Source of the DNA: Myxococcota bacterium
Lineage (GTDB): Bacteria > Myxococcota_A > UBA9160 > UBA6930
Length of the DNA: 64,000 nt
Direction: 5' to 3'
Assembly (NCBI GenBank): GCA_028285625.1
Contig: JANQOX010000001.1
Span: 124,001 to 188,000, forward strand
Part shown: piece by piece, positions 25,784 to 36,330 of the stretch
Layout: every line of letters starts with the position of its first letter
Position numbering within the stretch: position 1 is the first letter of the stretch
The notes under the pieces: generated by a model
What the model was told of the DNA's origin: nothing
Database searches by the model: none
Seen by the model: the letters and a program-made list of their open reading frames with translations, nothing else
Program-made: the position numbers and the translations under genes

Positions 25784-25922
25784 GGGAGACTCCTCGCGGC
25801 CGGTCTGAGGTGCCGGCTCGCGAATGAGTGACCGCTCGCCTCGGGCGCGTGACGCCGAAATCGGGGAAAATCGCCAATCGATCCGAGACGCGCGCAGCAT
25901 TCGCGCGAGGGAGGCAGCAGCC

Positions 25923-26693
25923 GTGCAGTTGACCGGCAAGCACGTCGTGGTGACCGGAGGAGCCGGGGGAATCGGGGAGGCCCTGTGCGAGGCCTTCGCC
26001 GCCGCAGGCGCCGCGCGCATCGTCGTGGCCGACCTCGACGGGGAGGGCACCGAGCGGGTGGCGAAGGCCGTGGGCGGCGTGGCCGCCCCCCTGAACGTGC
26101 GCGACCCCGAAGCCCTCACCGCAATGGTGGAACGCGCGGAGTCCGACGGTGGGCCCATCGACCTGTTCTGCTCGAACGCGGGCATCGGCATCCACGGCGG
26201 GCCCGAGGTGGACGACGATGGCTGGCAGGCGATCTGGGAAGTGAACCTCATGTCCCACGTCTGGCTCGCGCGGGTGCTCGTGCCGCGCATGCTGGCGCGC
26301 GGCGGCGGCTACCTGCTGAACACGGCCTCGGCCGCGGGGCTGCTCGCGCAGATCGGCTCGGCGCCGTACTCGGTCACCAAGCACGCCGCGGTGGCCTTCG
26401 CCGAGTGGCTGGCGATCACCTACGGAGCAAAGGGGCTCAAGGTCTCCATCCTCTGTCCCCAGGCGGTGCGCACGGCGATGACCGCAGGGACCGAGGATGG
26501 GGGCGTGGCCGGCGTGGACGGCATGATGGAGCCCGACGAAGTCGCTCGTTCGGTGGTGCAGGGCCTCGCCGACGAACGGCTCTGGATCCTTCCGCACCCC
26601 GAGGTCGAGGCCTACGTCCGCCGGCGGGCCGAGGACCCCGACCGCTGGATCGCCGGCATGCAGCGGCTCCAGGCGCGCTACGAGGGCGGCTGA
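25923..26693 (+). CDS. Short-chain dehydrogenase/reductase
   Basis: A 256-residue SDR: TGGAGGIGEALC for the cofactor, CSNAGIGIHGG, Ser in NTASAAG and YSVTKHAAVAF with the catalytic Tyr and Lys. The start is GTG 25923 after GGGAGG; an upstream ATG would add 33 residues with no SDR similarity. A GAGGGG/CCCCTC hairpin follows the stop at once. The substrate is unknown. Confidence 0.9.
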   Translation: MQLTGKHVVVTGGAGGIGEALCEAFAAAGAARIVVADLDGEGTERVAKAVGGVAAPLNVRDPEALTAMVERAESDGGPIDLFCSNAGIGIHGGPEVDDDGWQAIWEVNLMSHVWLARVLVPRMLARGGGYLLNTASAAGLLAQIGSAPYSVTKHAAVAFAEWLAITYGAKGLKVSILCPQAVRTAMTAGTEDGGVAGVDGMMEPDEVARSVVQGLADERLWILPHPEVEAYVRRRAEDPDRWIAGMQRLQARYEGG

Positions 26694-26712
26694 GAGGGGG
26701 GCTGCGCCCCTC
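26694..26712 (+). terminator. Hairpin between convergent SDR and sensor-kinase genes
   Basis: GAGGGG (26694-26699) pairs with CCCCTC (26707-26712) around a seven-base loop, directly after the SDR stop and 42 bases before the end of the kinase gene on the other strand. No U-tract. Confidence 0.5.
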
Positions 26713-26753
26713 GCTTCGGTCCATGGGTGGGCGTCTGCAGGCTTGGACCCGGT

Positions 26754-28865
26754 TCAGGCGTCGTCCGGCTCTGCCTCGGGAAGCAGCACCACGATCCGCG
26801 TGCCCTTCCCGGGCTCCGACTCCAGGCCGACGGCTCCCCGGTGCGCGAGGGCCGTGCCGAGCACCACCGCGAGCCCCAGGCCCCGGCCCATGGCGCGGGT
26901 ACCGAAGAAGGGCTCGAACGCTCGGGCGCGCGTCTCGGCGGACATGCCCGGGCCCGTATCCCGAACCTCGAGCGCCACGTGCGGGCCCGGTGCGAAGTCG
27001 GGCGCGTGGATGCGGCCCGGCGCCGGCGCCTCCACGCGGACGCGCTCGAACCCGACGTGGACCGTGCCGCCAGCGGCCGAACACGCCTCGACGGCATTGC
27101 GAAGCAGGTGGTCCACCAGGTCGCGCAATTCGTCGTGCTCGCCGTGAACGAGTGCCGGCCCGTCGCCCGGTGTCGCCACGAGCTCGACTTCCCGCGGGAG
27201 GGCGTGACGAAGGGACAGACCTTCGATCAGCTCGGCCAGGTCGACGCGGTTCGCCTGTGGGCGCGGTGACCCGGAGAAGCGCATGACCTCTCGGGTGAGA
27301 CGCGCCGCCTGGCCCGCTGCCGTTTCGATCTCCGAAGCGTGTCGAGCCACCCGCTGCGCGTCGTGGGGGTCGTCGCGGAGCAGGGCGGCGTTGCCTCCGA
27401 TCACGGTGAGCAGGTTGTTCACGTGATGCGCCACGCCCGAACCGAACACCCGTAGCCGCTCGAGGGACCGGTCGCGTTCCCGGCGGCGCGAGTCGAGCAC
27501 GCGTCTGGTCACGTCGCGGGACAGGAGCAGGACGCGCAGGTCTCCTCCGACCGTGCGGTAGGGCGTGGCGTGCGTCTCCATGAAGCGCTCGTGGCCCTCC
27601 TTGGTGCGCACACGGGTCTGCTGTCCCGGGCGCTCGCGTTCGCCCAGCTCTTCCGCGGTGACGGCACCCTCGAACGTCGACGCGTCGCTGGTCTCCATGA
27701 GCGCCGTGATGTCCGCGAGCGGCCGGCCCACCAGTTCTTCGGGTGCGTATCCGAGCACGGTCACCACGTTGGGGCTGATCCAGAGCATGGTCGTATCGGG
27801 GCCGAGCTCGGAGAGGACGTCGCCCGTGTGTTCGGACAGGACGCGGTAGCGGCGCTCGCTGGCCTGCTCACGGTCACGTGCCTCGATCAGCTCGCTCACG
27901 TTGCGCGCCACCACGGCCATGCGCGTGGCGCCGCTGGCCTCGTGCTGCGCACGCAGATCGAGGTCGAGCCAGGTCCAGCTGCCGTCGCGGTGCAGGGCGC
28001 GGACACGCGCCGTTGCCGGGGCGTCGTCCGTCGCCTGGCGGAAGGCCGCGAGGGCCGCATTGCGGTCTTCGGTGTGGACCAGTTCGAGCAGGTTGCGGCC
28101 GACGATGCGCGCGCGCTCGTGGCCGAGGACGTGCTCGAAGCCCGGGCTCGCCCATCGACACTGCCCGGCAAGGTCGATCTCGGCGGCGAGCGTGTGGCCG
28201 CTCTCCATCAGGTCCTGCAGGCGACCCTCGCTGCGACGCGCCTCGGCCGTTGCACGTTCGCCCACGCTGCGCAGGTCTTCGGCGCGCTGCCGGATGCGCG
28301 CCGAAGTGCTCACCAGCTGCAAGCCGACGAAGCTGCCGCCCACCAGCGCCCACGCCACGAATGGCGGGCCGCCGCCCTCGCGCGCCTGGGAAATCCCCGC
28401 CACGGCTTCGGTGACCGCAAGCCACAGCAGCGCGGGTGCGAGCAGACGCTCGGCCAGCGAATCGCCGAGCTTGCCTCGGTGCACGAAGAAGACCGCGGCC
28501 GCTGCAACGAGGAAGGCCGGGTCTGCCACGGCCGAGAAGCCCTTGGAGATGGGCTCTCCGGCATGGACCACGAGCAAAGCCCGGGTCACCGCGGCCGCCA
28601 TGCCCAGGGCCGCCGCGCCGACCAGGCTCTTGCCCACCCGGACCAGGGCGTCGAGGAGCAGCATCGCCGGGAAGAGGGTGGAGAGCACGGCTGCCAGGGC
28701 CTGGGCTGCCGGTGCCGTGGGAGCGACCGACGACACGAAGCCCGAGAGCAGGAGACAGGCGAAGCCGAACGGCCAGAGCACCCCGGCGTTGCGCCAGAAG
28801 CTGGCGCCGCTGATCGTGAGCAGGACCGCCAACGCGGCCAACAGGAGCGTGGCGAATTGCTCCAC
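26754..28865 (-). CDS. Membrane sensor histidine kinase with two PAS domains
   Basis: A 703-residue kinase. Residues 1-190 hold about seven or eight membrane helices with short loops (a MASE-like sensor). A coiled linker leads to two PAS domains (about 215-335 and 340-455), then the dimerisation/phospho-acceptor helix with GSGVAHHVNNLLTVIGG. The phospho-His sits in a HHVNN context where HDFNN is usual. The ATPase domain has N-box HLLRNAVEAC, G1 DTGPGMS, F-box FEPFFGTR and G2 GRGLGLAVV. The start is GTG 28865 with GGAGA partly in the base of a hairpin. There is no cognate response regulator next door. It sits downstream of the enoyl-CoA hydratase gene. Confidence 0.9.
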   Translation of the reverse strand: MEQFATLLLAALAVLLTISGASFWRNAGVLWPFGFACLLLSGFVSSVAPTAPAAQALAAVLSTLFPAMLLLDALVRVGKSLVGAAALGMAAAVTRALLVVHAGEPISKGFSAVADPAFLVAAAAVFFVHRGKLGDSLAERLLAPALLWLAVTEAVAGISQAREGGGPPFVAWALVGGSFVGLQLVSTSARIRQRAEDLRSVGERATAEARRSEGRLQDLMESGHTLAAEIDLAGQCRWASPGFEHVLGHERARIVGRNLLELVHTEDRNAALAAFRQATDDAPATARVRALHRDGSWTWLDLDLRAQHEASGATRMAVVARNVSELIEARDREQASERRYRVLSEHTGDVLSELGPDTTMLWISPNVVTVLGYAPEELVGRPLADITALMETSDASTFEGAVTAEELGERERPGQQTRVRTKEGHERFMETHATPYRTVGGDLRVLLLSRDVTRRVLDSRRRERDRSLERLRVFGSGVAHHVNNLLTVIGGNAALLRDDPHDAQRVARHASEIETAAGQAARLTREVMRFSGSPRPQANRVDLAELIEGLSLRHALPREVELVATPGDGPALVHGEHDELRDLVDHLLRNAVEACSAAGGTVHVGFERVRVEAPAPGRIHAPDFAPGPHVALEVRDTGPGMSAETRARAFEPFFGTRAMGRGLGLAVVLGTALAHRGAVGLESEPGKGTRIVVLLPEAEPDDA

Positions 28866-28872
28866 CGGGTCT

Positions 28873-28898
28873 CCGCGCGCGCAGCCCTGCGCGCGCGG
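28873..28898 (-). terminator. Perfect GC hairpin between enoyl-CoA hydratase and sensor-kinase genes
   Basis: CCGCGCGCGCA (28873-28883) and TGCGCGCGCGG (28888-28898) form 11 pairs around GCCC. On the minus strand it begins 41 bases after the hydratase stop and its last base is seven bases before the kinase GTG start, so its base touches the Shine-Dalgarno. It could terminate hydratase transcripts or limit kinase translation; which of these cannot be told. Confidence 0.55.
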
Positions 28899-28938
28899 TC
28901 ATGCTACCACGCAGCCCCGGGCCGGTACGGCCGGGCGG

Positions 28939-29772
28939 CTACTCGCCCAGGCGATCCGCCAGGGCGGCCACGTCACGCTCCCCTTCGCGGGTCTGCCCAC
29001 CCTCTTCGAGGAAGCGCCGCATGCGTCGCTGGGCCTCGGGGTCGCGGAGGGTCTGCTGGAACAAGAAGGACTCCTCCGCCAGGCCCTCGGCCAGGGGGCC
29101 CTCCGCGGCATTCACGGCCTGCTTGGCCAGGCGCACGGCGTTGGTCGGGAAACCGGCGATCCGGTCGGCGAGCGCATCGACGAACGGGCCGATCGCGTCG
29201 GCCTCGAGTGCGCGGTTCAGCAGACCCCATCGTTCGGCCGTCGCGGCGTCCACGTCTGCGCCACCCGCGATGATCTCGAGGGCGCGCGCGCGGCCCACGA
29301 TGCGTGGCAGGTGCTGGGTACCCCCGCCGCCCGGCAGGATGCCCAGCGGGACCTCCATCTGGTTGATGCGCGTCCGGCCCAGGACGCCGAAGCGCATGTC
29401 GAACGCCTGCACCCACTCGCTGCCGCCGCCGCCGACGCGGCCCTCGATCTGCGCGATCGTGATGGCGGGCAGGGTGCGGAACCGTTCGCACATGACGTGG
29501 AAGGCGTTCTCGCCCGGCGCCTCGGGTTCGGCGGGGCGATCGATCGGGAAGCCGAGGATCGCCTCGACATCGAAGTGGGCGATGAAGAACTCGGGGTCGG
29601 CGCTGCGCACCACCACCACCCGGAGTTCGGGCATCGCGGCCAGCTCGCGACCGAGGCGGTCGAGCTCGATGAACAGCCCCAGCGTCATGACGTGCACCGG
29701 GGGCGCGTCCAGGGTGACGGTCACGCGTGCAGGGCCGCCCTCGAGGCGGAGGCATTCGTAGGCGCTGGCCAT
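28939..29772 (-). CDS. Enoyl-CoA hydratase/isomerase family protein
   Basis: A 277-residue crotonase-fold protein. The first oxyanion block is VVVRSADPEFFIAHFDV and the second IAQIEGRVGGGGSEWVQAFDMRFG, with EVPLGILPGGGGTQHL following as the third. The usual catalytic Glu pair is only partly recognisable (QMEVPLG holds one Glu), so hydration, isomerisation or hydrolysis of an enoyl/acyl-CoA are all possible. ATG 29772 has GAGGAG upstream. It is divergent from the hybrid kinase gene with 82 bases between. Confidence 0.85.
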   Translation of the reverse strand: MASAYECLRLEGGPARVTVTLDAPPVHVMTLGLFIELDRLGRELAAMPELRVVVVRSADPEFFIAHFDVEAILGFPIDRPAEPEAPGENAFHVMCERFRTLPAITIAQIEGRVGGGGSEWVQAFDMRFGVLGRTRINQMEVPLGILPGGGGTQHLPRIVGRARALEIIAGGADVDAATAERWGLLNRALEADAIGPFVDALADRIAGFPTNAVRLAKQAVNAAEGPLAEGLAEESFLFQQTLRDPEAQRRMRRFLEEGGQTREGERDVAALADRLGE

Positions 29773-29854
29773 GACGGGCTCCTCGTCACCCGAGCGGACC
29801 GGCTCGGGCCGCCCATGATAGGATCCCCGACGGGCTGATGGGCCCAAGGCAATC

Positions 29855-32464
29855 GTGCAAGAGCTCCTGATCCTCGCGCCCCTGTTCTTGATCGTGCTTC
29901 CGCTGCTCCAGTTGCGGAACACGAGCGATTGGCTGGCCGCGCGGTTCTGGGTGGCCTCCTGGCTGCTGCTCTACGTGTCGGCGCTGTTCTGGGCGTTGCG
30001 GGGCGAGTCGCCCGTGCTGCTGGTCGCGGCGCGCACGCTCCAGGTGCCCTTCGCGGCCACCATGCTGGCCGGCTGCCTCCCCTTCGTCGGTCGTCGCATC
30101 CCGAGGGGGTTCTGGCTCACCACGGCCGCGGCGACGGCCGTGGTTCCCGGGGCTGCGGCTGCATTCGGTCCGGCTTCCAGCCTGGTCGCTTCGGTCACGG
30201 TGGTGGCTCCGCTGCTGCTCGTCGCGAGCGTCCTGGTGACCCGGCACGCCTGGGCCCGACGCGCGTCGTGGTCCGAGCGGTCTCTCGGGCCCGCGCTGCT
30301 GGTCATGGGAGCCATGCACCTCGAGGCCGGCGCCTACCTGGGGCTCTCGGTGGCCCTGGCGGTGGTGATCAACATCCTGCAGCTCACGGCGTTCCTGCGT
30401 CGGGGCTACCGGCGCGAGGCGAGGCAGCGCAGCGAGCGCGAGTTCCTGCGTCGCATCGCGCTGGTCCTCGCCGACCCGGTCGACCCAAGCGCGGCGCTGG
30501 CCCGGGCGACGGCGCGAATCGCAGACTACGGGCGCTTCTCGATGCTCGGCATCTGGACGATCGGTCCGGCGGGCGATTGGCACCTGCTCGAAGACCCGGA
30601 GCATCCGCTGGGTCTTCCGCCCGAGCTTCACGATATCGATGCCGACCAGCCGATGGGTCTCGCCGTGGTCGAAGCCGAAGGCCCCTGGTTCATCGAGGAT
30701 CTCGCCCACGACGCGCGTGCACTGCCTGCCGGCCGTGGTGCGGTGATGCTTGCGCCGCTGCGCGCGGGGAGCGAGCTGGTGGGCGTGCTCTGTGGGGTGG
30801 TTCCCGAGGGCGCAACGGTCGACGACGAGACGCGTGTGTTCACAGCCGACCTGGCCGACGAAGTCGCCCTGGTCCTCGCCCAGATTCGCGCGCGCGAAGA
30901 GCGCCTCAGTCAGGCGCGGGCCATCGAGGCCGAGCGGACGACCATGCGTGAGATCCTCGACAACTCTCCGCTCGGGGTCTTGCTCGCGAGCTCCGAGCGG
31001 GATGTCCGGCTCGTGAATCGACCGTTCGCGGAACACCTCGGCTTCGGCGACTCCGAAGTCCTCGTGGGGTGCGCGCTCGAGGAGGTCTTCACGCGCGTCC
31101 TGCCTCGTGTGGCGCCCGCGACGCTTCCGGGCGCCCGGGCGGTGCTTCGCAGCCTGCCGGCTTCTTCCGAGCGCGAACTGCCCGAAACCGAGGTCCGCAC
31201 GCTGCCGCCCGACGAGCGGGTGCTCGTCTGCTCGAGCCGCATCGTGCGGGGGGCGGAGGACCGCGCACTCGGTCGCGTCTGGATCACGCGCGACGTCACG
31301 GCCGAGCGCCGCATGGCGCAACGGCTGCAGCACGCCGAACGCATGGAGACCCTCGGGACGCTCGCCGGCGGCCTGGCCCACGACTTCAACAACCAGCTCA
31401 CCGCGATCCTGGGCAACGCCAATCTGCTCCATGCGGCCCTGCCCGAAGGGGGCGCCCAGCACGATGCCCTCGCGGATCTCGAACTCTCCGCCGAGCACTG
31501 TGCGGACCTGACCCGTGGTCTGCTGGACTTCGCGCGGCAGAGCCCCGCGACCCTGCGGCCCGTGGACGTTCATCGGGTGATGACCGAGGCGGCATCGCTC
31601 CTGCGTCCGACCTTCCCGCCCGAGTGCGCGCTTCGCCTGGAGGTGGCGCCCGACACCGGCGCGGTGCTCGCGGACGAGGTTCAGCTTCGCCGGGTGCTCA
31701 CGAACCTGCTCGTGAACGCGCGCGACGCGGCGGGAGAAGTCGGGCGGGTCTCGGTGTCCGCGCGGCGCAGCGAGGACGCAGGGGATGCGTGGGTCGTGCT
31801 CGAGGTCGCAGACGACGGTGTCGGGATGGATGACTCCACGCGCCGGCGGATCTTCGACCCGTTCTTCACCACCAAGGACGTCGGCCGCGGCACGGGTCTC
31901 GGTCTGTCCGTGGTCTACGGCATCGTCGACGCGCACGGCGGTTCGATCGAGGTGGAGAGCCGGGTCGGCAAGGGGACGACCTTCAGCGTGCGGTGGCCCG
32001 CGACCGACGAACAGGTCGTCCGCCCGGCGCAGGCGCGTCGGGCGCGCGTGGCGGCGCCCCAGGCCCGCGCGACGGTGCTGGTGGCCGAAGACGAGGGCGG
32101 CGTACGGCGCCTGGTTCGGACCACGCTCGAGCGTGCTGGCTACCACGTGATCGAGGCACGAGACGGAGAGGAGGCCGTGCAACACTTCCTGCTCCACGCG
32201 GAAGAGGTGGACGTGGCGCTGTTCGACCTCTCGATGCCCCGGCGCACCGGCCTCGATGCGTTGCGCGAGATCCGCGAACGGGCGCCCGACCTGCCCGCAC
32301 TGATCATGAGTGGCCACCCCGATCGAGACGACACCCGCGCATGGCCGGACCGGACGCTGTCGTTGCCGAAGCCGTTCGCACCGGACGCGCTGGTGGAGGC
32401 CATCGCGCGTGCCATGGCCCTGCAACCGGCCCACGCGCAAGCCCGGCCACGCACGGAGGCCTGA
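29855..32464 (+). CDS. Hybrid membrane sensor histidine kinase with GAF, PAS and receiver domain
   Basis: An 869-residue protein. About six or seven membrane helices lie in residues 1-180, then a GAF-like domain (about 190-350), PAS (365-485), phospho-acceptor helix with [22 protein letters not shown], and ATPase (N-box [12 protein letters not shown]1 [26 protein letters not shown]). A C-terminal receiver domain (from about 745) has the acidic pair in VAEDEGG, phospho-Asp in LFDLS, and Lys in LPKPFAP. The order is that of hybrid kinases which pass phosphate on or act alone. The start is GTG 29855. The next ORF begins immediately after its stop. Confidence 0.92.
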   Translation: MQELLILAPLFLIVLPLLQLRNTSDWLAARFWVASWLLLYVSALFWALRGESPVLLVAARTLQVPFAATMLAGCLPFVGRRIPRGFWLTTAAATAVVPGAAAAFGPASSLVASVTVVAPLLLVASVLVTRHAWARRASWSERSLGPALLVMGAMHLEAGAYLGLSVALAVVINILQLTAFLRRGYRREARQRSEREFLRRIALVLADPVDPSAALARATARIADYGRFSMLGIWTIGPAGDWHLLEDPEHPLGLPPELHDIDADQPMGLAVVEAEGPWFIEDLAHDARALPAGRGAVMLAPLRAGSELVGVLCGVVPEGATVDDETRVFTADLADEVALVLAQIRAREERLSQARAIEAERTTMREILDNSPLGVLLASSERDVRLVNRPFAEHLGFGDSEVLVGCALEEVFTRVLPRVAPATLPGARAVLRSLPASSERELPETEVRTLPPDERVLVCSSRIVRGAEDRALGRVWITRDVTAERRMAQRLQHAERMETLGTLAGGLAHDFNNQLTAILGNANLLHAALPEGGAQHDALADLELSAEHCADLTRGLLDFARQSPATLRPVDVHRVMTEAASLLRPTFPPECALRLEVAPDTGAVLADEVQLRRVLTNLLVNARDAAGEVGRVSVSARRSEDAGDAWVVLEVADDGVGMDDSTRRRIFDPFFTTKDVGRGTGLGLSVVYGIVDAHGGSIEVESRVGKGTTFSVRWPATDEQVVRPAQARRARVAAPQARATVLVAEDEGGVRRLVRTTLERAGYHVIEARDGEEAVQHFLLHAEEVDVALFDLSMPRRTGLDALREIRERAPDLPALIMSGHPDRDDTRAWPDRTLSLPKPFAPDALVEAIARAMALQPAHAQARPRTEA

Positions 32465-33649
32465 ATGCCGGGACCGCTCACGGGAGTCAAGGTGGTGGAT
32501 CTGTCGGCGGTGCTCTCGGGGCCGTTGGCCACCATGGTCCTGGCGGACCAGGGCGCCGACGTGATCAAGGTCGAGCCGCCCGGGATCGGCGACGTCATGA
32601 GGCTCTCGCCGTTCTCGCGCGGGGGGCTCGGCGCGTTCTTCGCCAACACCAATCGCGGAAAGCGCTCGATCGTGATCGACCTGCAGCAGGACGAGGGCCG
32701 CGAACTGCTGCTGCGGCTGTGCGAGGACGCCGACGTGTTCGTACAGAACTTTCGCCCGGGTGCGGCAGAGCGTCTGGGCGTGGGCGAGGCCGCGGTGCGC
32801 GAGCGAAGCCCCGACGTGGTGTACGTGTCCATCAGCGGCTTCGGAGAGAGCGGGCCCTACGCGGGCCGGCGCGTCTACGACCCGGTGATCCAGGCGCTCA
32901 CCGGCCACATGGCCATCCAACGGCGACCCGATGCACCCGAAGAGGTCGACCTGGTGCGGCAGGTGATCTGCGACAAGGCGTCGGCGTGGACGGCCTGCCA
33001 GGCCATCACCGCTGCGCTGTTCGCTCGCGAGCGCGGCGCGGGGGGCCAGCACCTGCGCATGTCGATGCTCGACGCAGGTCTCTTCTTCCTGTGGCCCGAC
33101 GGCATGATGGCGCACACCTTCACCGGCGAGGGGGTCACGCCGGGGCCGACCCTCTACGACCTCTACGAACTCACGCGCACCCGCGACGGCAACCTGATCT
33201 ACTTCGCGATCACCGACGCCGAGTACCACGGCCTGTATCGGGCGCTCGGCCGCGCGGAATGGATCGAGGATCCGCGCTTCGGCACGATCGAAGGCCGCAC
33301 CGAGCACCGCGACGCGCTGCTCGCATCCCTGGCGGAGGCCTTTGCGACCTTCGCGACCACGGACATCCTGGCGCGCATGGAGGCCGAGGAGTTGCCGGTG
33401 GCACCGGTCAAGTCGCTGGAACAGGTGATCGACGATCCCCAGGTGCGGCACGACGGTACGCTGCTCGAGCGCGATCACCCGAGCGCGGGCGCGCTGAGAC
33501 AGCCGCGACCGCCCGGTCGGTTCGAGAAGACGCCGGCGGAAGCGGGGCTCCCGCCGCTGCTCGGCGAGCACACCGACGAGATCCTGGCGGGCCTCGGGGT
33601 CGACGCGGCCAGCCGCGCGCGGCTGCGCGAGAAGGGCACGGTGGCCTGA
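32465..33649 (+). CDS. CoA-transferase, family III (CaiB/BaiF)
   Basis: A 394-residue protein that begins right after the hybrid-kinase stop (TGAATG). The N-terminal LTGVKVVDLSAVLSGPLATMVLADQGADVIKVEPP, then NTNRGKRSIVIDL, and the active-site region SGFGESGPYAGRRVYDPVIQALTG, which contains the catalytic Asp in YDPV, are clear family III signatures. It would move CoA between acids without a free-acid activation step, as in carnitine, formyl-CoA or bile-acid/steroid metabolism. The substrate is not readable. Confidence 0.92.
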   Translation: MPGPLTGVKVVDLSAVLSGPLATMVLADQGADVIKVEPPGIGDVMRLSPFSRGGLGAFFANTNRGKRSIVIDLQQDEGRELLLRLCEDADVFVQNFRPGAAERLGVGEAAVRERSPDVVYVSISGFGESGPYAGRRVYDPVIQALTGHMAIQRRPDAPEEVDLVRQVICDKASAWTACQAITAALFARERGAGGQHLRMSMLDAGLFFLWPDGMMAHTFTGEGVTPGPTLYDLYELTRTRDGNLIYFAITDAEYHGLYRALGRAEWIEDPRFGTIEGRTEHRDALLASLAEAFATFATTDILARMEAEELPVAPVKSLEQVIDDPQVRHDGTLLERDHPSAGALRQPRPPGRFEKTPAEAGLPPLLGEHTDEILAGLGVDAASRARLREKGTVA

Positions 33650-33724
33650 AGCCGACGCCGCCCTTCGGGCGCAAGCCCCGGCCGCGGTGGTGCTACGGTC
33701 GCGCCTTCCCCATCAGGAGAAGAC

Positions 33725-34384
33725 ATGCCCGCCACCCTCGACCTCGATCCCGACCAGCTTCTCTCGACCACCCGCGCCGTACGCAAGCGACTCGACCTGT
33801 CGCGACCGGTCTCGATGGACCTGGTGCGCGAGTGCATCGAGTTGGCCTTTCAGGCCCCGACCGGATCGAACGCCCAGGGCTGGCACTTCGTGGTGGTGAG
33901 CGACGCCGGCAAGCGCGCTGCGCTCGCCTCGCTCTACGAGAAGGCCTGGTCGGGTTACGCCGCCATGCCGCAGTCGGCGGCCAACGTGCACGGCGACGAC
34001 CCCACGATGGCCCAGACGCAGGAGCGCGTGATGGCCTCGGCCGAGTATCTGGCCCACCACCTGGCGAAGGTCCCGGTGCACGTGATCCCGTGCGTGGCGG
34101 GCCGCGTGGAGGCGATCCCCGCAGTCATCGCGCAGGCGAGCACCTACGGGTCGATCCTGCCGGCGGTCTGGAGCTTCATGCTGGCGGCTCGTGCCCGGGG
34201 GCTGGGCACCTGCTGGACCACGCTGCATCTCATGCACGAGCAGGAGGCCGCCGAGGTGCTCGGCATCCCCTTCGACGAGGTGACCCAGGTCGCGCTGATC
34301 CCGGTGGCCCACACGATCGGCACGGAGTTCAAGCCGGGCCCGCGCAAGCCGCTCGACGGCATGCTGCACCTCGAGGGCTGGTAG
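33725..34384 (+). CDS. Nitroreductase-family flavoprotein
   Basis: A 219-residue FMN reductase, paralogue of the protein at 24310-24963; FMN-phosphate residues are in STTRAVRKRLDLSRPV and QAPTGSNAQGWHF. The start ATG 33725 is preceded by AGGAGAAG. It lies 75 bases after the CoA-transferase on the same strand and ends in front of a perfect terminator-like hairpin. The family reduces nitroaromatics, quinones or enones; the physiological substrate is unknown. Confidence 0.88.
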   Translation: MPATLDLDPDQLLSTTRAVRKRLDLSRPVSMDLVRECIELAFQAPTGSNAQGWHFVVVSDAGKRAALASLYEKAWSGYAAMPQSAANVHGDDPTMAQTQERVMASAEYLAHHLAKVPVHVIPCVAGRVEAIPAVIAQASTYGSILPAVWSFMLAARARGLGTCWTTLHLMHEQEAAEVLGIPFDEVTQVALIPVAHTIGTEFKPGPRKPLDGMLHLEGW

Positions 34385-34392
34385 CGCGGGCA

Positions 34393-34418
34393 CCGGGCGC
34401 GGCAAGCGCCGCGCCCGG
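34393..34418 (+). terminator. Bidirectional terminator-like hairpin
   Basis: CCGGGCGCGGC (34393-34403) pairs perfectly with GCCGCGCCCGG (34408-34418) around AAGC: 11 pairs. It lies between the convergent nitroreductase and alcohol dehydrogenase genes. No U-tract on either strand. Confidence 0.65.
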
Positions 34419-34438
34419 AGGAGTTGGGGACTCGCGCG

Positions 34439-35518
34439 CTAGAAGGTGACGACGCTCCGCGCGACCTCGCCGGCCTTCATCTTGTCGAAGGCGGTGTTCA
34501 CTTCGTCCAGCGGCAGTCGCGCCGAGATCATCTCGTCGAGCTTCAGCCGGCCGTCCATGTAGAAGTCCACGTAGCGCGGCATGTCGATGCGGAAGCGGTT
34601 GGATCCCATCATCGAGCCCAGGATCGACTTGCCCGAGAGCACCATGTCGAGGCCGGGGATCTCGACCATCTTGCCGATGGGCACCACGCCGACCATGACC
34701 GCGGTGCCGCCCTTGCGCACCATGGCGACGGCCTGGGTCGTGGTGGGCGCGAGTCCGATGCACTCGAAGGCGTAGTCCACGCCGCCGGTCGCAGCGAGCA
34801 CCGCCTGGGCGGGGTCGCCCGAAGAGGCGTCCACGGTCTCGGTGGCGCCCAGTTCCTTGGCCAGGTCGAGCTTCCAGCCCACCGTGTCCACGGCGATGAT
34901 CTTGCTGGCGCCGGCGATCCGGCAGCCCTGGATCGCGGCCAGGCCCACGCCGCCGCAGCCGATCACGGCGGTGGTCTCGCCCGGGCGCACGCGCGCGGTG
35001 TTGAGCGCCGCGCCCAGCCCCGTGGTGACGCCGCAGCCGATCAGCGCGGCCTGTTCCATCGGCATGTCCTCACGGATCTTCACCAGCGCGTGCTCGTGGA
35101 CGAGCATGTGCTCGGCGAAGGCCGACAGGTGCGCGAACTGGTGGATGACCTCGTCGCCCTTCTTGAGCCGCGGCGGCGCGTCGCCCGCCCGGCCCGTGGC
35201 GGCCCCGCCGCAGAGGTTCGGGTCGCCGCGCAGGCAGAACTCGCAGGTGCCGCAGAACGCGGACAGACAGCCGATCACGTGATCCCCGGGTGCGACGTGG
35301 GTCACCCCCTCGCCCACAGCCTCGACCACGCCGGCCGGCTCGTGCCCCAGGACCGAGGGGGGCGGCACCGGCAGCGCGCCGTCGATGCAGTGGAGGTCGC
35401 TGTGACACACGCCCGTGGCGACCGTCTTGACCAGGACCTCGCCCGGCCCGGGGCCGTCGATCTCGATGTCCTCGACGGACAGCGGCTGGTTGTAAGCGCG
35501 CAGGATGGCGGCCTTCAT
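34439..35518 (-). CDS. Zinc-dependent alcohol dehydrogenase (MDR family)
   Basis: A 359-residue medium-chain dehydrogenase. Catalytic zinc ligands lie in GVCHSD and GHEPAG; the structural zinc lobe is intact with four Cys in [18 protein letters not shown](P) binding is shown by [14 protein letters not shown] with Asp in AVDTVGWK. The length and the Cys lobe place it near class III and mycobacterial AdhD-like enzymes. It would oxidise alcohols or reduce aldehydes. ATG 35518 is preceded by GAGGAG. Confidence 0.92.
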   Translation of the reverse strand: MKAAILRAYNQPLSVEDIEIDGPGPGEVLVKTVATGVCHSDLHCIDGALPVPPPSVLGHEPAGVVEAVGEGVTHVAPGDHVIGCLSAFCGTCEFCLRGDPNLCGGAATGRAGDAPPRLKKGDEVIHQFAHLSAFAEHMLVHEHALVKIREDMPMEQAALIGCGVTTGLGAALNTARVRPGETTAVIGCGGVGLAAIQGCRIAGASKIIAVDTVGWKLDLAKELGATETVDASSGDPAQAVLAATGGVDYAFECIGLAPTTTQAVAMVRKGGTAVMVGVVPIGKMVEIPGLDMVLSGKSILGSMMGSNRFRIDMPRYVDFYMDGRLKLDEMISARLPLDEVNTAFDKMKAGEVARSVVTF

Positions 35519-35583
35519 GGGTCATCTCCTCGTTCGGGACGCGCGGGGGATCCCGCCGTCGGTTCGTTGGGTCGGCGCTCGCC

Positions 35584-36219
<636 letters not shown>

Positions 36220-36330
36220 GCGCGATCCTCCTTCGTGCCGCGGCCCAGGGGCGGCTCGACCGGGAAGGGTATCATGCAGCCGCGTCCGAGCCCCCTGTAC
36301 CGAGGCCGGACCGGGAGGACGAACCGAGCG

